From positions 1 through 64,000 of the forward strand of contig NZ_JOGB01000012.1 in NCBI RefSeq assembly GCF_000719335.1: a stretch of 64,000 bases of DNA, read 5' to 3'. This document shows, in pieces, positions 61,274 through 64,000 of the stretch; position 1 is the first letter of the stretch; each line of letters starts with the position of its first letter. The translations under genes were made by a program, and so were the position numbers. The notes beneath the pieces were generated by a model. It saw only the letters and a program-made list of their open reading frames with translations, was not told where the DNA came from and did not search any database. The stretch is from Streptomyces sp. NRRL S-87. Lineage in GTDB: Bacteria; Actinomycetota; Actinomycetes; Streptomycetales; Streptomycetaceae.

Positions 61274-61468
61274 GTGCGCATCGACATCGACCACGCGGTC
61301 TGCATCGGGGCCGGCCAGTGCGCGCTGACCGCGCCGGAGGTGTTCACCCAGGACGACGACGGTTTCAGCGCCCTGCTGCCGGGCCGCGAGGACGGCCACG
61401 ACGGCCCGCTGGTCCGCGAGGCGGTCCGCGCCTGCCCCGTCTCGGCCATTGCGGTACGGGACTCCTGA
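61274..61468 (+). CDS. Ferredoxin, [3Fe-4S] type
   Basis: 64 residues. VRIDIDHAVCIGAGQCALTA and REAVRACPVSAIAVRDS show the C-x5-C and C-P pattern of the small [3Fe-4S] ferredoxins that feed electrons to Streptomyces P450s. It lies 14 bases after the P450 stop, in the same operon, and is its probable electron donor. The GTG start has GGCAGGAGC upstream. No ferredoxin reductase is adjacent. Confidence 0.92.
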   Translation: MRIDIDHAVCIGAGQCALTAPEVFTQDDDGFSALLPGREDGHDGPLVREAVRACPVSAIAVRDS

Positions 61469-61487
61469 CGGGCCCCGGGAGACGGGG

Positions 61488-61525
61488 CGGCCGGCCCCTG
61501 AGGGGGAAGTCCCAGGGGCCGGCCG
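61488..61525. terminator. Bidirectional stem-loop between ferredoxin and GH31 genes
   Basis: A perfect 13-bp stem (CGGCCGGCCCCTG / CAGGGGCCGGCCG) with a 12-base loop, between convergent genes. Confidence 0.85.
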
Positions 61526-61559
61526 GGTTCGGGTGCTCGGGCGGTACCCGCGGTGCGGG

Positions 61560-64000
61560 TCAGCCGAAGGACCACCTCTGGGCGGCCGAGTCGTCGCAGT
61601 TCGCACGGGTCAGCCTGGTCCCGTTCGCGGTTCCGGTGGCGTTCAGGCACCGGCCCGCGCTGCGCAGGGAGCCCTGCGGGCCGGCCTGCCAGGACTGGCC
61701 GGTGCTGCCGTCGCACGCCTGGACGGTGATCCGGGCGGCTGCGGCGCCGTCGAGGCAGACCCCGGACAGCCCGGTCAGGCGGCCGTCGGCGTGCAGCGTC
61801 CAGCGCTGGTTGGGCCCGCCGTGGCAGCTGTAGAGGGTGGGTTCGGTGCCGGGTGCGGTGGCGCTGTGGGGCAGGTCCACGCACGTCCCCGAGGCGCCGT
61901 TGACGAGGGTGGCGTCGACGGGGAGCGCGGCGGCCCGCCCGGTCGCGGTGATCTCGGCGGCGCTGGTCCAGGGTCCGCGTCCGCCGGCTTCGGTCAGGGC
62001 GCGCAGCCGCAGGTAGCGACCGGTCTTCGCGGCCAGCGGCACGGACTTGGCCGCCGCCGTGTCGGCGAAGGTGCCGGTGGCCACCGGGGAGCCCCAGTCG
62101 GCGGTGGTGTCCGACACGTAGACCTCGTAGGAGCCGATGCGCCCGTTCACCCCGCCGTCCTGCCGGGGGAGGTAGCCCAGGGAGTCGACGGCGTAGCGGG
62201 CCCCCAGGTCGATCTGGATCTCGTGCGGGAGGGCCGCCGGGGTGCCCGAGGACCAGGCGGTGTGCCAGAGGGTGGCGGGGTCGCCGTCGATCGCGTTCGC
62301 CGCGGCCCCGTTCTCGGCGGCCGTCTCCTGGCTGTCGGCGCGGACCACCGACCAGCCGGCCCGCGGGAGCACAGCCGAGGACGGGAGCGGGTCGGCGGCC
62401 GGGATCCGGGTGCCCGCGGCGGTGACCGTGACGGCCCCGGACTTCTGCCCGGTCTTGACCCGCAGGACGCCGGCGCGGTCGGCCGGGTCGAAGAACCAGC
62501 CGGTGGCGGCGGCGTCGTACGCGCTCCTGCTGGGCTGCGCGGGCAGGGCCGCGCCGTCCGCGGTCACGCCGGTGGGTGCGGCCGCCACGTGCAGGGCGAG
62601 CTCGTAGCCGCGCGCGGCGGGCTTGCCCGTGTACGAGCCGTTCGCCGCGCCCACCGTGACGGTGACGTCTCCGGTTCCGGCGGCCGGTGCGACGACGTCC
62701 ACCTTCTGGCGGGCGAAGGCGCCGCTCTGGTAGGCCCGGGTCAGGCCGTCGTCCTCGTACAGGGTGAAGGTCGAGTCGCCGCGGGGATGGATGTCGTACG
62801 TGAGGGTGGAGACGGGCTTCTCCCCCGCGTAGTTCATCGCGGGCCACATCGGAACGATCGCGCCGCCCTTGACGAACAGGGGCAGGGTGTCGAGCGGCGC
62901 GGCGTAGCCGTTGAGCCAGCCGGGGCCTGCGTAGGTCTTCCCTGTCCAGTAGTCGGTCCAGGTGCCGGCGGGCAGGTAGATGCCGTCGCGGGTGGTGGTG
63001 TCGGAGACGACGGGGGCGACGAGGAAGGAGTCGCCGGCCAGGAACTGGCCGCTGGTCAGGTTGCCGCGGGCGACGGGGTCGTCGGGGTAGTCGAGGACCA
63101 GGGCGCGGGTGCTGGGAACGCCGGTGTCGTGGGCGGTGCGGCTCATCGTGTACAGGTACGGGGTCAGCCGCATCTTGAGCTGGAGGTACGTGCGGTTGAT
63201 GGACAGGTAGGGCTCGGCGAAGCGCCAGGGCTGCTTGTCCTGGTAGCCGGCGGCGGGGTTGGTGGCCCCCCAGCCGGACATGGTCATGAAGGCCGGGGTG
63301 AAGGCCTTCCACTGGAGGTCGCGGACGTACGTCCTCGGGCTGCCGCCGAAGATGCCGTCGACGTCGCCGGAGGCGTAGTTGAGCCCCGAGAGGCCCGCGC
63401 CGGCGATGGCGGGCACGTGCCAGCGCATGTCGTCCCAGGTGCCGTACGTGTCGCCGGTCCAGACGACGGCGTTGCGCTGGGTTCCGGCCCAGCCGTCGAC
63501 GGTCCACACGAAGCGGCGGGCGTCGGAGTTCTTCTCGATGCCGTCGACGGCCTGCTTCACCCCGTCGAAGGCGGTCTTGTAGCCGCCGCCGATCCAGGCG
63601 ACGTCGGTCTTCACGCCGCGGGTGCCGGCGGTGCCGACCTCGTCGGCGATGCCGGACAGGCCGGTGGAGGTCCACAGGCCGGTGCGGAAGCCGCGGGCCC
63701 TGAGGGCGTCGACGGTGGACTTGAGGGGCTGGGTGTAGCCGCAGCCGTAGCCGTCGTTGGGCAGGAACCAGCCGGAGGGCATGTCGGCGGCGCGGGCGTC
63801 GTCGGCGTACCCGACCACGTCGGGGGTGGTCTGGTGGCGCAGCCGGTCGTGGTCCCCCTGGTAGGCGGGGTTGGAGGCGTTGAAGCAGTCGGCGTTGCCG
63901 AGTTCGAAGCCCCACAGCGGTGCCATGAAGGGCTTGCCGCTGACGTCGGTGTAGGCGTCGAGGACGGACTTCAGGCCGTCGCCGGTGAAGTACCAGGCGT
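61560..64000 (-). CDS. GH31 family glycosidase with F5/8-type and ricin lectin domains (5'-truncated by window end)
   Basis: The open frame runs into the window edge, so the N-terminus is missing. What is seen is about 813 codons. GH31 barrel: KTDVAWIGGGYKTAFDGVKQ (nucleophile Asp), RRFVWTVDGWAGTQRNAVVW with TGDTYGTWDDM (acid/base) and PYLYTMSRTAHDTGVPSTRA. C-terminal beta domains follow (YDIHPRGDSTFTLYEDDGLT). Then an F5/8 (discoidin) module (IDGDPATLWHTAWSSGTPAA) and a ricin-B trefoil (QRWTLHADGRLTGLSGVCLD, GRCLNATGTANGTRLTRANC). It is a secreted alpha-glucosidase/galactosidase-type enzyme that binds glycans. Confidence 0.88.
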   Translation of the reverse strand, partial: AWYFTGDGLKSVLDAYTDVSGKPFMAPLWGFELGNADCFNASNPAYQGDHDRLRHQTTPDVVGYADDARAADMPSGWFLPNDGYGCGYTQPLKSTVDALRARGFRTGLWTSTGLSGIADEVGTAGTRGVKTDVAWIGGGYKTAFDGVKQAVDGIEKNSDARRFVWTVDGWAGTQRNAVVWTGDTYGTWDDMRWHVPAIAGAGLSGLNYASGDVDGIFGGSPRTYVRDLQWKAFTPAFMTMSGWGATNPAAGYQDKQPWRFAEPYLSINRTYLQLKMRLTPYLYTMSRTAHDTGVPSTRALVLDYPDDPVARGNLTSGQFLAGDSFLVAPVVSDTTTRDGIYLPAGTWTDYWTGKTYAGPGWLNGYAAPLDTLPLFVKGGAIVPMWPAMNYAGEKPVSTLTYDIHPRGDSTFTLYEDDGLTRAYQSGAFARQKVDVVAPAAGTGDVTVTVGAANGSYTGKPAARGYELALHVAAAPTGVTADGAALPAQPSRSAYDAAATGWFFDPADRAGVLRVKTGQKSGAVTVTAAGTRIPAADPLPSSAVLPRAGWSVVRADSQETAAENGAAANAIDGDPATLWHTAWSSGTPAALPHEIQIDLGARYAVDSLGYLPRQDGGVNGRIGSYEVYVSDTTADWGSPVATGTFADTAAAKSVPLAAKTGRYLRLRALTEAGGRGPWTSAAEITATGRAAALPVDATLVNGASGTCVDLPHSATAPGTEPTLYSCHGGPNQRWTLHADGRLTGLSGVCLDGAAAARITVQACDGSTGQSWQAGPQGSLRSAGRCLNATGTANGTRLTRANCDDSAAQRWSFG

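Overview
The window is high-GC (about 72-74 %) actinobacterial chromosome, almost certainly Streptomyces or a close relative. Supporting signs are the strong G/C bias at third codon positions, frequent GTG and occasional TTG starts, TANNNT -10 boxes placed 6-7 bases before the start codon, actinobacterial families (mycothiol-dependent nitroreductase Rv2466c type, DUF6126, DUF1272, DUF6296, PGRP amidase) and a wealth of secreted hydrolases. No rRNA, tRNA, CRISPR array, replication origin or prophage was seen. The window ends inside a GH31 glycosidase gene.

Layout. 0-15.8 kb is mixed housekeeping and accessory sequence: two GNAT acetyltransferases, a GT39-type membrane glycosyltransferase, a methyltransferase, a YtrA-type GntR/ABC operon with a perfect 15+15 bp operator, a DsbA-like nitroreductase with an isocitrate-lyase-like enzyme, nadE, a secreted histidine phosphatase, an MFS exporter and a PP2C phosphatase. 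15.9-18.5 kb is the most unusual segment. Two 40-bp terminal inverted repeats (35/40 identical) enclose 2.56 kb holding a Tn3-type transposase stump, an in-frame chimera of a SUFU-domain N-terminus with a serine-resolvase C-terminus, and an intact 507-residue protein with two S1 RNA-binding domains. I read it as a non-autonomous Tn3-family derivative that carries the S1 gene as passenger. 18.5-29.4 kb holds small secreted proteins, VOC proteins, a NUDIX hydrolase, an alpha/beta hydrolase, a kinase, a decayed FAD-monooxygenase pseudogene and a 14-TM exporter.

29.7-42.1 kb is dominated by exported enzymes: PGRP amidase, trypsin-like protease, beta-lactamase-fold serine hydrolase, GH18 chitinase with CBM2, a metzincin protease with FN3 and ricin lectin domains, and an HExxH peptidase. 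42.3-48.3 kb is a UTRA-GntR-controlled, tightly coupled ABC importer operon of the 2-aminoethylphosphonate/organophosphate class that ends in a HAD phosphatase. 48.5-50.1 kb is a MerR regulator divergent from a class II aldolase and a carboxymuconolactone-decarboxylase-like partner, with a perfect palindrome between them. 50.2-52 kb has a CBM20 starch-binding secreted protein behind MalR-like sites, then a nucleoside hydrolase. 52.1-54.6 kb is an ECF-like sigma factor coupled to a 593-residue regulator with an IclR C-terminus. 54.8-59.8 kb is a two-component system divergent from a MacB-like ATPase/FtsX permease pair. 60-61.5 kb is a P450-ferredoxin pair, followed by the convergent, truncated GH31 gene.

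Recurrent themes: many operons use 1-13 bp start/stop overlaps; strong stem-loops lie downstream of many genes; and tandem hexamer-type repeats occur inside at least seven coding regions as well as in several intergenic minisatellites. All functional calls rest on reading the sequence and on family knowledge; no database search was run.
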